Shown in pieces: positions 36,904-45,134 of a DNA stretch of 64,000 bases (position 1 is the first letter of the stretch; every line of letters starts with the position of its first letter). Both the position numbers and the translations under genes were made by a program. Under the pieces are notes generated by a model that was not told where the DNA came from, did not search any database, and saw nothing but the letters and a program-made list of their open reading frames with translations. Source of the DNA: Paenibacillus sp. FSL R5-0766 (GTDB lineage: Bacteria; Bacillota; Bacilli; Paenibacillales; Paenibacillaceae); contig NZ_CP150227.1 in NCBI RefSeq assembly GCF_037971845.1, positions 6,448,001-6,512,000 on the forward strand, in the 5' to 3' direction.

Positions 36904-37269
36904 CTATTCGGCGCTTGTCTCAACAAATATAATCCGATTGCCAAACGGATCTGTCACGGTCATTTCTCTTGATTGCCATGGGGTCTCCTCTATACCGGGT
37001 CTCGCATTTTTGTACTCTTTCTGACGAAGTGCACCATGGAATGTATCCAAGTTATCTGTTTCCACGCGCAAGGCAGCTCCAGGTGTACAATCTCCATGAT
37101 GTTCGGATAAATGAATCACGATGGAATCGAGTGAAATCTGCATATATAAGGGCATATCTTGCTCAAATCGATGTTCCCAATCCAATTGGAAACCGAGGTA
37201 TTCAAGGTAAAACTCTCTAGCTTTATTTTCATCAAATATTCTCAAAATAGGCACGATACTCTTTAACAT
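36904..37269 (-). CDS. VOC-superfamily (glyoxalase/bleomycin-resistance-like) protein
   Basis: 121-residue single-module VOC protein. It contains LRIFDENKAREFYLEYLGFQ (typical first beta-alpha-beta), SIVIHLSEHHGD, and the C-terminal MTVTDPFGNRIIFVE. This is the small glyoxalase/bleomycin-resistance-like group that also includes self-resistance proteins. ATG 37269 gives the standard length; the upstream in-frame ATG at 37335 lacks a ribosome-binding site. The metal-ligand pattern cannot settle the function. Confidence 0.85.
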   Translation of the reverse strand: MLKSIVPILRIFDENKAREFYLEYLGFQLDWEHRFEQDMPLYMQISLDSIVIHLSEHHGDCTPGAALRVETDNLDTFHGALRQKEYKNARPGIEETPWQSREMTVTDPFGNRIIFVETSAE

Positions 37270-37498
37270 CCTGATCACGTCCTCGGGAATAAGATATGAA
37301 CCATGCGCAGCGGCATTTATTGTAGAACCATTCAAGATTTTTTATAAACAACATATATTCATCATACAAAAAAAGTATTGACCCTACAATGAAACCATGA
37401 TAAATTTTGTTCATAAATAAGAATATTTATTTCATATTGGTGAACTTTATTGTCAGAAAAGATATATTTAACTCATTCCTCTTCAGGTGGTGTTTTCA

Positions 37499-38173
37499 AT
37501 GAATTCTCCTTATATACATGAAGTCCGATTACCGTCTCATTACAATCCAGATCAACGTTATCCTGTCATTTTCGCCTTACATGGCATGGGGTCAGATGAA
37601 CAGGATATGCTTCGTTTAATGGAGCCTATGCAGTCTGATTTTATTATTGTTGCCATCCGTGGGCCTATCGTTCAGGGTAGTGGTTATGCTTATTTTCAGA
37701 TTAAAAGCATTGGCAACCCCATCCGTGAATTGTATGATGCCTCCGTTCAGGGACTGCAACAATTGATTGTTGATCTGTCTGCCAAATATGCTATTGATCC
37801 CACACGGCGTTATATCGCCGGATTCAGCCAGGGCGCCATTATGGCGATGACTTTATCGCTGATTATGGGAGATGCAATTAAAGGCATTGTAGCGATGAGT
37901 GGGTACATCCCGCAATTTGTGAAAGACGAGTACAAGCTGCAACCCGATTCGGAGCTGTCTGTGTTCATCTCGCATGGGGATCAGGATCATCTATTCCCGC
38001 TGCAACTGGGGGAATATAACGCCAATTTCTTCCGTCAACATACCAATCACGTCACATATGTACCTTACAACGGTGGGCACCAAGTGACCCCCGATCTATA
38101 TCAACAATTTCAACACTGGCTTCGGACGGATGCAAATCTGACTACCGAGGACTCGAAAGGACTGAATTCATAA
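37499..38173 (+). CDS. Carboxylesterase/phospholipase-family alpha/beta hydrolase
   Basis: 224-residue serine hydrolase of the YtpA/MhqD-like carboxylesterase group. It has FALHGMGSDEQDM (oxyanion region), nucleophile serine in AGFSQGAIMA, aspartate in SHGDQDHLFP and histidine in GGHQVT. ATG 37499 is eight bases from AGGTGG. The stop codon overlaps the ATG of the dioxygenase by one base (TAATG). Esterase plus ring-cleaving dioxygenase pairs in Bacillus respond to quinones and phenols; a similar role is an inference. Confidence 0.88.
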   Translation: MNSPYIHEVRLPSHYNPDQRYPVIFALHGMGSDEQDMLRLMEPMQSDFIIVAIRGPIVQGSGYAYFQIKSIGNPIRELYDASVQGLQQLIVDLSAKYAIDPTRRYIAGFSQGAIMAMTLSLIMGDAIKGIVAMSGYIPQFVKDEYKLQPDSELSVFISHGDQDHLFPLQLGEYNANFFRQHTNHVTYVPYNGGHQVTPDLYQQFQHWLRTDANLTTEDSKGLNS

Positions 38174-38943
38174 TGATGCCATCCCTGTTTGTTGCTCACG
38201 GTGCCCCATCACTGGCACTGGAGGAGAATGTGTACACTGAATTTTTGCAGAAACTTGGACAGGAACTGCCGAAACCCAAAGCAATTGTATTGTTCTCTGC
38301 TCACTGGGAATCCACAACTCAGCTTGTATCCTCGGTAGCCAACTATGAGACCATTTATGATTTCGGCGGTTTCCAGCCAGAGCTGTACCAGATCAAGTAT
38401 CCAGCTCAAGGACAGGCAGAGACCACAGCCGAGGTGGAGCGTTTATTCACAGAAGCCGGGATTCCGGTACAAACGGATGACGTTCGTGGCCTGGATCACG
38501 GCGCTTGGGTCGTTCTGCGCCTGCTCTACCCAGATGCGGATATTCCCGTAGTCGCCTTGTCCGTGAATCGCTATCTGACAGGTGAGCAGCAATATCAGGT
38601 CGGACAAGCGCTCGCTTCCTTGCGTGAGCAAGACATTCTCGTCATTGGCAGCGGCGGAACCGTCCACAATCTACGTCGATTGAACTGGGAAAGTGACGGC
38701 GTTGACCCGTGGGCATCGGAGTTCGACAACTGGTTACATGACAAGCTGGTGAGTTGGGATACGGAGTCTCTCTTCTCCTATGATAAACTGGCACCTTCAG
38801 CTCAAGCCGCCGTGCCTACGCCGGAGCATTTTGTACCGCTGTTACTCGCCATGGGTGCGGGAGATCAGAACAAGCAGGCATCGCTCCTGTTCAAAGCCTA
38901 TCAGTATGGCAATCTGAGCTTGTCCTGTTGGAAGTTTGAATAA
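38173..38943 (+). CDS. DODA-type (LigB-family) extradiol ring-opening dioxygenase
   Basis: 256-residue class III extradiol dioxygenase. Conserved blocks are SLFVAHGAPSLAL (metal histidine), VLFSAHWES (second histidine), RGLDHGAWVVL, and LVIGSGGTVHNLR. It is similar to the YgiD/DODA group, which opens catechol-like rings. It is translationally coupled to the esterase by a one-base overlap. A dispersed repeat (copy A) begins 17 bases after the stop, and a strong terminator follows at 39157. The natural substrate is unknown. Confidence 0.9.
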   Translation: MMPSLFVAHGAPSLALEENVYTEFLQKLGQELPKPKAIVLFSAHWESTTQLVSSVANYETIYDFGGFQPELYQIKYPAQGQAETTAEVERLFTEAGIPVQTDDVRGLDHGAWVVLRLLYPDADIPVVALSVNRYLTGEQQYQVGQALASLREQDILVIGSGGTVHNLRRLNWESDGVDPWASEFDNWLHDKLVSWDTESLFSYDKLAPSAQAAVPTPEHFVPLLLAMGAGDQNKQASLLFKAYQYGNLSLSCWKFE

Positions 38944-38960
38944 AGAGGACGATGTAAAAC

Positions 38961-39133
38961 GAACTAAAGTATTTACACTCGTTACTCCGATGACAGAACA
39001 ACCTTCCGATCGCTGTTATCCCCAGATTTTTTTATTTACTTTATATAAAGGTGAAAATCTGGGGATAAAGGCGAACACTTCGCTTCTTCAGGTTATTTCT
39101 GCCCTCTACGTTTTCGTGTAAAAGATTAGTTTC
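38961..39133 (+). repeat. Dispersed palindromic repeat, copy A (full length)
   Basis: Complete copy. The left end GAACTAAAGTATTTACAC and the right end (reverse complement GAAACTAATCTTTTACAC) form terminal inverted repeats. The left arm GATCGCTGTTATCCCCAGAT pairs through ATCCCCAGATTTT with AAAATCTGGGGAT. The right arm carries GGCGAACACTTCGCTTCTTC. It starts 17 bases after the dioxygenase stop codon. Confidence 0.9.
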
Positions 39134-39156
39134 ATTTATAAAGTAGATAAATAACT

Positions 39157-39200
39157 AGCGTGAGTTACAGGGAATGCCCCTGTTACTCACGCTTTATTTG
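39157..39200. terminator. Terminator after the esterase-dioxygenase operon
   Basis: AGCGTGAGTTACAGGG pairs with CCCTGTTACTCACGCT (39157-39193) with one mismatch, followed by TTATTTGTTG. Confidence 0.85.
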
Positions 39201-39364
39201 TTGTTACCGCCTTTAAATGATGAGACCATCGGAGCATGTAAGACAAAACTCTAGTTTCTTGTGTGCTTTTCCGGATTATAACTATAATATGAGGTGAAAT
39301 CAGGCACAGTTTGCTCGCTTATCACTCACCATATTATCTGAATAGCTCATACGGAGGGAATTGG

Positions 39365-39961
39365 ATGCCAGAACAGCGTATATATGAATTGATGGATGAA
39401 CTGGATATGTTGCTGGAGGAGAAGGTACAGGATGAGGAAAACCGGGAGCTCTTGGAGGCATATCGCGAGTTTGAAGGCGTGACGGATGAGCAGCTCGACG
39501 CATTCGAGCAGGAACATGGTGTTCGTTTGCCCACTGATTTTTGTGCATTCTACAAACGAAAAAACGGCAGTGGATATGGCTTTCACGTGTTGTATCCAAG
39601 TCTTGAGGAAGGACGGGAATCCGAGCCATTTTACCTGTTATCCCTGGAGAAGATTCAAAAGGAGCAGTCCACGCTGGTGGAGAACCGCATGGATGATTAT
39701 TTTACCGAAGAAGAGATCCGTGAGCTTGATCCTCGAATCAAACCCTACCTTTTTCAAAAGAAATGGATCACGTTTGGCAAGCTTGGAGGCGGTTCACTGT
39801 ATCTGATGTTCGATTTTGATCCGACAGAGCAAGGAACCGTCGGGCAGATTATTATGTAAGTACATGATCCGGATTTTGTATATTATGTCGCTGGGACGTT
39901 TACGGAACTGTTGGAACAATCCAACCGCAATTTACGTGCCTTGGAGGCTATCGAGTACTGA
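39365..39961 (+). pseudogene. SMI1/KNR4 (SUKH)-family protein with in-frame stop codon
   Basis: SUKH-domain protein. Residues about 35-160 include FEGVTDEQLDAFEQEHGVRL, DFCAFYKRKNGSGYGFHVLY and KKWITFGKLGGGSLYLMFDF. A TAA at 39857-39859 stops it after 164 residues. The same frame then continues for 33 codons with the expected family C-terminus (VHDPDFVYYVAGTFTELLEQ ...) to TGA at 39959-39961. So either a nonsense mutation has truncated the gene or the short form is what remains functional. ATG 39365 is six bases from GGAGGG. SUKH proteins often are immunity proteins of contact-dependent toxins; no toxin gene is adjacent. Confidence 0.8.
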
Positions 39962-40105
39962 GTTGCACATGGTGATATGACCTTTTTTGCATAATGCTGG
40001 GATATGTCAAAGCGGTTATAATAACATTTAGTGGAAATGCACATGCTGTATAGATAAGACTGCCTTTTCTACACCTAATACATTGATCTGGGAGGAACAT
40101 ACGAA

Positions 40106-41107
40106 GTGGCTGAACAACCGAAGTCTGAGAGCTTTATGTCTCTCATCAAAAAAGGAAACACATCCTCCGCCGTAGCGATGGCAGGTAATGCCGTACTTGC
40201 TGTGTGCAAAGGGGGAGCCTTCCTATTCAGTGGCAGTGGCGCCATGTTCGCTTCGGCGATGCATTCACTCGCTGATGCCATTAACCAAGGGTTTGTCTTT
40301 GTCGGAAGTGTGTTGTCCGAGAAAAAACCTACACGCCGCTTCCCGACCGGATTCGGACGGGTCATTAACATTTTCTGCATGATCGCCGTTATTGTTGTTA
40401 CCATTATGGCGTATGAAACGATCCATGAAGGTATCCATCTTTTGCAGCATCCTGTTGGTCATACCGGCGGTCTCTGGATCAACATCGGAGTGCTTGTTCT
40501 GAACATTGTCATTGACGGGGCCATTCTGATCAAAGCCATGAAGGAAATTCTAAAAGAAGCACGCGCACCCAAAGCCGCCGGATTTGCCTTGGTCCCTGCT
40601 GCCATCAAAAACGTAGGCCGTGCTGCGCCACCAACCCGTCTCGTATTCTACGAAGATGTTGTAGCAGTACTCGGTGCGACACTCGCCTTGATCTCCGTTG
40701 TAGTCATTGCATTGACCAATTTTGCATTGCTCGATGGCATTGTGACAACGATTATTGGATGTCTGATGATCGCTGTAGCCTTCCGTGTCGGTTACGATAA
40801 TATGATCGGATTGATCGGTGTAGCGGCTCCCCAAGATATTGAGGACAAAGTGTCCCAGACTATTCTCGCAGACACACACGTTGCTGACATTCAGATGATG
40901 CGTATCATTCAGGAAGGCCGTTATTATCATGTCGAAGGTCTGATTGAACTGACCAAAGGACTCAGTCTTGCCGATGCGGATGACATCAAGTTCCGTATTC
41001 AGGAGAAACTGATGACAAACCCCGACATCGCCGACGCTGCCATCTCCATTATTGAGGATGACGGTGTGAACAGCTGGGGCAAGAAACATTCAGATGTAGT
41101 GAAATAA
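40106..41107 (+). CDS. Cation diffusion facilitator (CDF) transporter
   Basis: Divalent-metal/proton antiporter of 333 residues. It shows the CDF signature SAMHSLADAINQGFVFVG in the second membrane segment, six segments in all, and the paired metal-site region YEDVVAVLGATLALISVVV. A C-terminal cytoplasmic domain (about 250-330) includes DTHVADIQMMRIIQEGRYYHV. Exported ions are likely zinc, iron or manganese, but this cannot be decided from sequence. The GTG start (40106) follows GGGAGG. It has no adjacent regulator. Confidence 0.93.
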   Translation: MAEQPKSESFMSLIKKGNTSSAVAMAGNAVLAVCKGGAFLFSGSGAMFASAMHSLADAINQGFVFVGSVLSEKKPTRRFPTGFGRVINIFCMIAVIVVTIMAYETIHEGIHLLQHPVGHTGGLWINIGVLVLNIVIDGAILIKAMKEILKEARAPKAAGFALVPAAIKNVGRAAPPTRLVFYEDVVAVLGATLALISVVVIALTNFALLDGIVTTIIGCLMIAVAFRVGYDNMIGLIGVAAPQDIEDKVSQTILADTHVADIQMMRIIQEGRYYHVEGLIELTKGLSLADADDIKFRIQEKLMTNPDIADAAISIIEDDGVNSWGKKHSDVVK

Positions 41108-41167
41108 CGAGCTTCGTTTTGATGACTCAGCTTTACCATTCAGTAGTTGCTCAATTTAAGTTTAACT

Positions 41168-41185
41168 GTTGACTAAACAGTCAAC
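41168..41185. promoter_or_regulatory. Perfect inverted repeat over the -35 box of the abi promoter
   Basis: GTTGACT-AAAC-AGTCAAC, 7-bp arms. The left arm contains the TTGACT -35 hexamer. It is an operator candidate for a repressor. Confidence 0.5.
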
Positions 41186-41197
41186 GAATCGTATATT
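41169..41197 (+). promoter_or_regulatory. Sigma-A promoter of the abi locus
   Basis: TTGACT (41169-41174), spacer of exactly 17 bases, TATATT (41192-41197). The predicted transcript starts near 41204, directly before the hairpin at 41209. Confidence 0.75.
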
Positions 41198-41203
41198 GTT
41201 AGT

Positions 41204-41260
41204 AACAGATCTCGCCCGCACCTCTGCTTATGCATGTGGAACAGGGCGAGACATTTTTGC
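41204..41260 (+). ncRNA. Candidate structured RNA upstream of the AbiF-type gene
   Basis: The stem TCTCGCCC/GGGCGAGA (41210-41217 with 41244-41251) encloses further pairs CAC/GTG and TGC/GCA around a TTAT loop, and is followed by CATTTTT. The element starts a few bases after the predicted transcription start and ends like an intrinsic terminator before the coding region. It could act as a small RNA or as an attenuator for the HEPN gene. Conserved structured RNAs have been reported upstream of abiF-type genes; membership needs a covariance search. Confidence 0.6.
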
Positions 41261-41285
41261 GTTATGGGGGTATTTTCCTTGCCAG

Positions 41286-42176
41286 ATGATGTTCAAACTA
41301 CGTGAAATGAAAGCGCCTACTACATATGAAGAACAACTCGAAAAGTTTAAAAACCGAAAAATGACAATTGAAAATGATGTAGAAGCAATTTCAATCCTGA
41401 AACGCATTCACTATTACAGGTTTACTGCATATGCCTTAACTTTTAAACAGGATACCTCGGACAACTACATTGAAGGAACGACTTTCAACAAAGTGTATAA
41501 GCATTATTTGTTTGATGCAGCCCTTAGAAATCACTTTATGAAGATTGTCGAGTACATCGAGATTGCCTTAAGATCACAAATTTCATACAAGCTCGCCCAC
41601 AAGTACGGTGCTCTTGGATATACGAATGCCGCTAATTTTTCTAAAATTCAATTTCACCAACGTTTTATGGAGGATTTGCAAAAATGCATTCAAAAACAGC
41701 ACAAAGAAGTGCTTATTGCTCATCATAGAGAGAATTACCAAGATAGATATCCTATCTGGGCGGCTTTTGAAGTCAGTACAATTTCTATGATGTCCTCACT
41801 CTATAAAAATCTAAAAACGTCTGACAAGAAGTCTATTGATCGAGAATACTACCCTTCTCCAAACATAAGTTATAGGGAACTTGAGAACTGGTTCCACGTC
41901 TTAACTGTTTTTAGGAATAGATGTGCTCACTACAGCAGACTTTTTAATTATAGAATCCCTGTTACCATAAGATACACACGAAATGATGAATTATTAGGCT
42001 TAGACAAAGCCTTTCTTTTTGGAGCTATCTACAATGCGAAGTACCTGATAAAGGATAGAACAATCTGGGATAGTTGGGTGACTGAGCTATCCTCATTAAT
42101 CGAAGCTTACACTATAGTTGATATATCCCTTTTGGGATTCCCTACAAACTGGGAGCATCTGCTACGAAAGCAATGA
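41286..42176 (+). CDS. AbiD/AbiF-family (Abi_2) HEPN protein
   Basis: Abortive-infection-type protein of about 296 residues. The N-terminal family pattern is YEEQLEKFKNRKM and ILKRIHYYRFTAYALTF, then VEYIEIALRSQISYKLAHKYG. The HEPN ribonuclease motif Rx4H is present in VFRNRCAHYSRLFN (R210 to H215). The start is uncertain: ATG 41286, 41289 or 41307 are in frame without a good ribosome-binding site. A longer frame reaching 41169 would translate through the promoter and hairpin and is rejected. Base composition is visibly more AT-rich than the neighbours, consistent with horizontal gain. The likely role is phage defence or toxin activity controlled by the upstream RNA. Confidence 0.85.
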   Translation: MMFKLREMKAPTTYEEQLEKFKNRKMTIENDVEAISILKRIHYYRFTAYALTFKQDTSDNYIEGTTFNKVYKHYLFDAALRNHFMKIVEYIEIALRSQISYKLAHKYGALGYTNAANFSKIQFHQRFMEDLQKCIQKQHKEVLIAHHRENYQDRYPIWAAFEVSTISMMSSLYKNLKTSDKKSIDREYYPSPNISYRELENWFHVLTVFRNRCAHYSRLFNYRIPVTIRYTRNDELLGLDKAFLFGAIYNAKYLIKDRTIWDSWVTELSSLIEAYTIVDISLLGFPTNWEHLLRKQ

Positions 42177-42284
42177 TAATTCTCTCTTGCAACATGCAAG
42201 CCTAAATCACATTTTTCTGTGTAACTTGTTCACCACCGTTTGGCACAGATTGTTTGCATGAAAAAACGACTGAGTATCTTTCGT

Positions 42285-42304
42285 ACCTAGACTTAGGTCT
42301 AGGT
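42285..42304. promoter_or_regulatory. Palindrome upstream of the LiaF-like gene
   Basis: ACCTAGACTTAGGTCTAGGT is a perfect palindrome with 8-bp arms and a four-base centre, about 125 bases before the start of the membrane-protein gene. It is an operator candidate. The GACT..GTC core resembles LiaR/VraR-type sites only loosely. Confidence 0.45.
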
Positions 42305-42427
42305 TCACTTTAACTCCAAAGACGGAGGATAGACTTTTCCAGTTCATGGTATGCTGTGAGTAACGAAAGTATTGCTCTACATACAACCGTTCGGAAAATT
42401 GATCTTGTATTAAGAAGGAGAGATATT

Positions 42428-42928
42428 ATGGCTAAACGTACGATCCTTGCGCCTGTTCTCATTTTGCTGGGCGTGTACCTGATTCTGAACCAGGGAGGTT
42501 CACTCGGTCCAGGTACAATCTTCGCTACATTCTGGCCCACGTTGTTCGTGATTCCGCTCGGGCTGTTCTTCCACTGGCTGTACTTCTCCATGATTGGCAG
42601 AGGGGTTGGACTGCTGGTTCCTGGTGGACTGCTGCTCACCGTCGGTATCGTCTGTCAGATCGCCATGTTGTTCAACAACTGGAGTACGATGTGGCCGGGC
42701 TTCATTCTGGCTGTTGCTGTTGGTTTGTTCGAATTGTATTGGTTCGGTGGTCGGAACAAATGGTTACTGATCCCCATCAACATTCTAACAGTTATATCGT
42801 TGCTGTTCTTCGCTGTGATGTCGATTGGCACGATGCTGAGCAGCTTGAGCTTTATCCAACCGTTCGTGGCGATTGTGCTGATTATGGGTGGGGCATGGAT
42901 CATGGTGGGTCGCAAAAAGCGCATGTAG
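42428..42928 (+). CDS. Small membrane protein with LiaF-type transmembrane (DUF5668-like) domain
   Basis: 166-residue protein with about five hydrophobic segments: TILAPVLILLGVYLIL, TFWPTLFVIPLGLFFHWL, GLLVPGGLLLTVGIVC, FILAVAVGLFELYWF and the last pair to 160. It ends in a basic tail (VGRKKRM). This matches the N-terminal membrane part of LiaF-like proteins without the soluble domain. ATG 42428 is seven bases from AAGGAG; the open frame upstream has no translation signal. A palindromic operator candidate lies upstream. A link to envelope stress is an inference. Confidence 0.75.
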   Translation: MAKRTILAPVLILLGVYLILNQGGSLGPGTIFATFWPTLFVIPLGLFFHWLYFSMIGRGVGLLVPGGLLLTVGIVCQIAMLFNNWSTMWPGFILAVAVGLFELYWFGGRNKWLLIPINILTVISLLFFAVMSIGTMLSSLSFIQPFVAIVLIMGGAWIMVGRKKRM

Positions 42929-42956
42929 TGGCAATTTATAAGATGAATGGGGTGCG

Positions 42957-43105
42957 ATTAACTGAGTCACTGCGGTGACAGAACAACTTCTGATCGCTGT
43001 TATCCCCGGATTTTTTTGAATCCCATCTGGAATGGGAAAATCCGGGGATAAAGGCGAGCGCTTCGCTTCTTCAGTTTTTTCTGTCCCCTCCGTTAACGTG
43101 TGATC
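42957..43105 (+). repeat. Dispersed palindromic repeat, copy B
   Basis: The core is complete: GATCGCTGTTATCCCCGGAT pairs with ATCCGGGGATAAAGG, and the right arm reads GGCGAGCGCTTCGCTTCTTC. Both outer ends are degenerate compared with copy A. It begins about 28 bases after the stop codon at 42928. Confidence 0.85.
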
Positions 43106-43154
43106 TTTAATGATCATCTTTTATGGCACTTCAAGCGCTATTGCTCTAAAGTAG

Positions 43155-43211
43155 GTAAAAAAAGGGGTGCTGCTCGTCATCAATTGATATGACGAGCAGC
43201 ACCCCTTTTTG
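43155..43211. terminator. Strong bidirectional terminator
   Basis: GGGGTGCTGCTCGTCAT pairs perfectly with ATGACGAGCAGCACCCC, with A and T runs on either side. It lies between the LiaF-like gene and potD, which converge. Confidence 0.95.
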
Positions 43212-43254
43212 TTTTTTTTCAGAATCTAACGAACTGTGCACACGTTATTGGCGG

Positions 43255-44328
43255 TTATTTACTGTGCATTTTAAACTCCAGGAACAGGTCGTTATAATGC
43301 GAGAGCATTTTTTTACCCAGATTATCGTAGACCTCCAGCTTACCTGTCAGGGTCTCGTCCGGATAGAAGCGTTCATCCTCGGAGATATCCCCTGGCAGCA
43401 GCTTAAGTGCCTCGGCGTTCGGTGTGGAATACCCGACATACTCCGCATTGCGAGCGGCATGATCAGGGTCCAGCATGAAGTTGATAAACTGGTGTGCCCC
43501 TTCAATATTACTCGCCGTCTTCGGGATAACCATGTTATCGAACCAGAGGTTCGAGCCTTCTTCTGGCACCATGTAATCCAGCTTGTCGTTCTCATCCATA
43601 ATCTCGGATGCATCCCCGGACCATACAAGTCCAACTGCCGCTTCCTCGTTCGCAAGCAGCATCTTGATCTCGTCTCCGACAATTGCTCTGACGTTAGGCG
43701 TCAGTGTAGACAGCTTCTTCAGCGCTTCTTGCAAATGGTCTTCGTTGGTATCGTTCAGGGAATACCCAAGACTGTTTAATCCCATCCCAATGACTTCGCG
43801 TGCCCCGTCAAGGAGAAGGATTTGATTTTTCAGACGTGGGTCCCACAGGTCGTTCCAGCTATCAAACGTCAACCCATCCACCAGTTCGGGATTGTACACA
43901 ACCCCCACCGTTCCCCAGAAATACGGGATGGAATACTTGTTACCTTCATCAAAGGACAAGTCCAAGAACCGCGGATCGATGTTATTCAGGTTAGTCAGTT
44001 TGCTGTGATCAATTGGAACGAGCAGGTCTTCTTCTTTCATTTTGCTAATCGCATATTCGGAAGGGATCGCCACATCAAACGTGGTTCCCCCCTGCTCAAT
44101 CTTGGTCAGCATCGCTTCATTGGAATCAAACGTCTGATAGATAACCTTAATGCCTGTCTCATCCTCAAATTCCTTGAGCAGATCGGGGTCGATATAATCG
44201 CCCCAGTTATAGATAGTCAGCGTGTTGCCGCCAGAATACCCCTGACTCTTGTTCAGATACGAAGCCAGGATCATCAGGGCAAACGCGGCCACAAAAACAA
44301 GTGCAAATGTCCGTACCAGTTGCTTCAT
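43255..44328 (-). CDS. potD: Spermidine/putrescine ABC transporter, substrate-binding protein
   Basis: Extracellular polyamine-binding protein of 357 residues. It has LTIYNWGDYIDPDLLKEFE at the mature N-terminus, SEYAISKMKEEDLLVPID, and IPYFWGTVGVVYNPELV, which are PotD/PotF hallmarks. The N-terminal hydrophobic segment (TFALVFVAAFALMILASYLN) lacks a lipobox cysteine, so the protein may be held by an uncleaved anchor instead of lipid. ATG overlaps the potC stop by four bases (ATGA). It is last in the operon potA-B-C-D. Confidence 0.93.
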   Translation of the reverse strand: MKQLVRTFALVFVAAFALMILASYLNKSQGYSGGNTLTIYNWGDYIDPDLLKEFEDETGIKVIYQTFDSNEAMLTKIEQGGTTFDVAIPSEYAISKMKEEDLLVPIDHSKLTNLNNIDPRFLDLSFDEGNKYSIPYFWGTVGVVYNPELVDGLTFDSWNDLWDPRLKNQILLLDGAREVIGMGLNSLGYSLNDTNEDHLQEALKKLSTLTPNVRAIVGDEIKMLLANEEAAVGLVWSGDASEIMDENDKLDYMVPEEGSNLWFDNMVIPKTASNIEGAHQFINFMLDPDHAARNAEYVGYSTPNAEALKLLPGDISEDERFYPDETLTGKLEVYDNLGKKMLSHYNDLFLEFKMHSK

Positions 44329-45134
44329 GGTCGCAGCCCCTTTCCTCCGGGAGGTATCCGTGTTGCACGGCGGTTAATGAAGTAATATCCGACCACCAGC
44401 AGCACCGTGAGCAGGAATAGCAGGGTAGACAAAGCATTGATGGACAACGAAACGCCCTGCCTTGCTCTGGAGTATATCTCTACCGAGAGTGTGGAGTATC
44501 CATTACCTGTGACAAAGAATGTTACTGCAAAATCATCGAGTGAGTACGTCAAAGCCATGAAGAATCCGGCAAAAATACCTGGTTTCACGTATGGCAACAC
44601 CACACGCGTCAGAATCTGCCAGGAACCAGCGCCCAGATCGCGTGCCGCATCCATCAATGTTGGGCTCATCTCTTGCAGCTTTGGCAGCACCATGATCACG
44701 ACAATGGGTACACTGAACGCAATATGAGACAGCAAGACCGAAGTGAAGCCCAGTTTGATGCCAATCATGGTGAACAAGATCAGGAACGATGCACCAATGA
44801 TGACATCGGGACTAACGATGAGCACGTTATTGAGTGACAGCAGCGTATTTTTGGTCCGTTTGCGACGTACATGGTAGATCGCCAGTGCTCCTGCTACACC
44901 AAGGATTGTCGAGATGGCCGATGACAGTAGTGCAATGATAAATGTATTCAGCACAATGATGAGCAGCCGTGTATCGGCGAACACCTCTCTGTACCATTCA
45001 AGCGTGAATCCTTCGAAGCTGCGCATGTGGCCGCCACTATTGAAGGAGTAGAAGATCAGATACGCAATCGGTGCGTACAGTATGGCGAATACAACGGCTA
45101 GATAGACGTTAGACAGCTTTCCGTTTCTTCCCAT
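44325..45134 (-). CDS. potC: Spermidine/putrescine ABC transporter, permease
   Basis: 269-residue inner-membrane permease with six segments. It has the PotC N-terminus (LAVVFAILYAPIAYLIFYSF) and the coupling motif MDAARDLGAGSWQILTRVVLP, which contacts the ATPase. ATG 45134 follows GAGGTG and overlaps the end of potB by 26 bases; its own stop overlaps potD by four. The product forms the channel together with PotB. Confidence 0.93.
   Translation of the reverse strand: MGRNGKLSNVYLAVVFAILYAPIAYLIFYSFNSGGHMRSFEGFTLEWYREVFADTRLLIIVLNTFIIALLSSAISTILGVAGALAIYHVRRKRTKNTLLSLNNVLIVSPDVIIGASFLILFTMIGIKLGFTSVLLSHIAFSVPIVVIMVLPKLQEMSPTLMDAARDLGAGSWQILTRVVLPYVKPGIFAGFFMALTYSLDDFAVTFFVTGNGYSTLSVEIYSRARQGVSLSINALSTLLFLLTVLLVVGYYFINRRATRIPPGGKGLRP

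Noticed and set aside
41169..41285. N-terminal extension of the Abi protein to 41169
   Set aside because: The extension would translate through the promoter -10, the transcription start and the hairpin, and it lacks a ribosome-binding site; a downstream ATG gives the normal family N-terminus.
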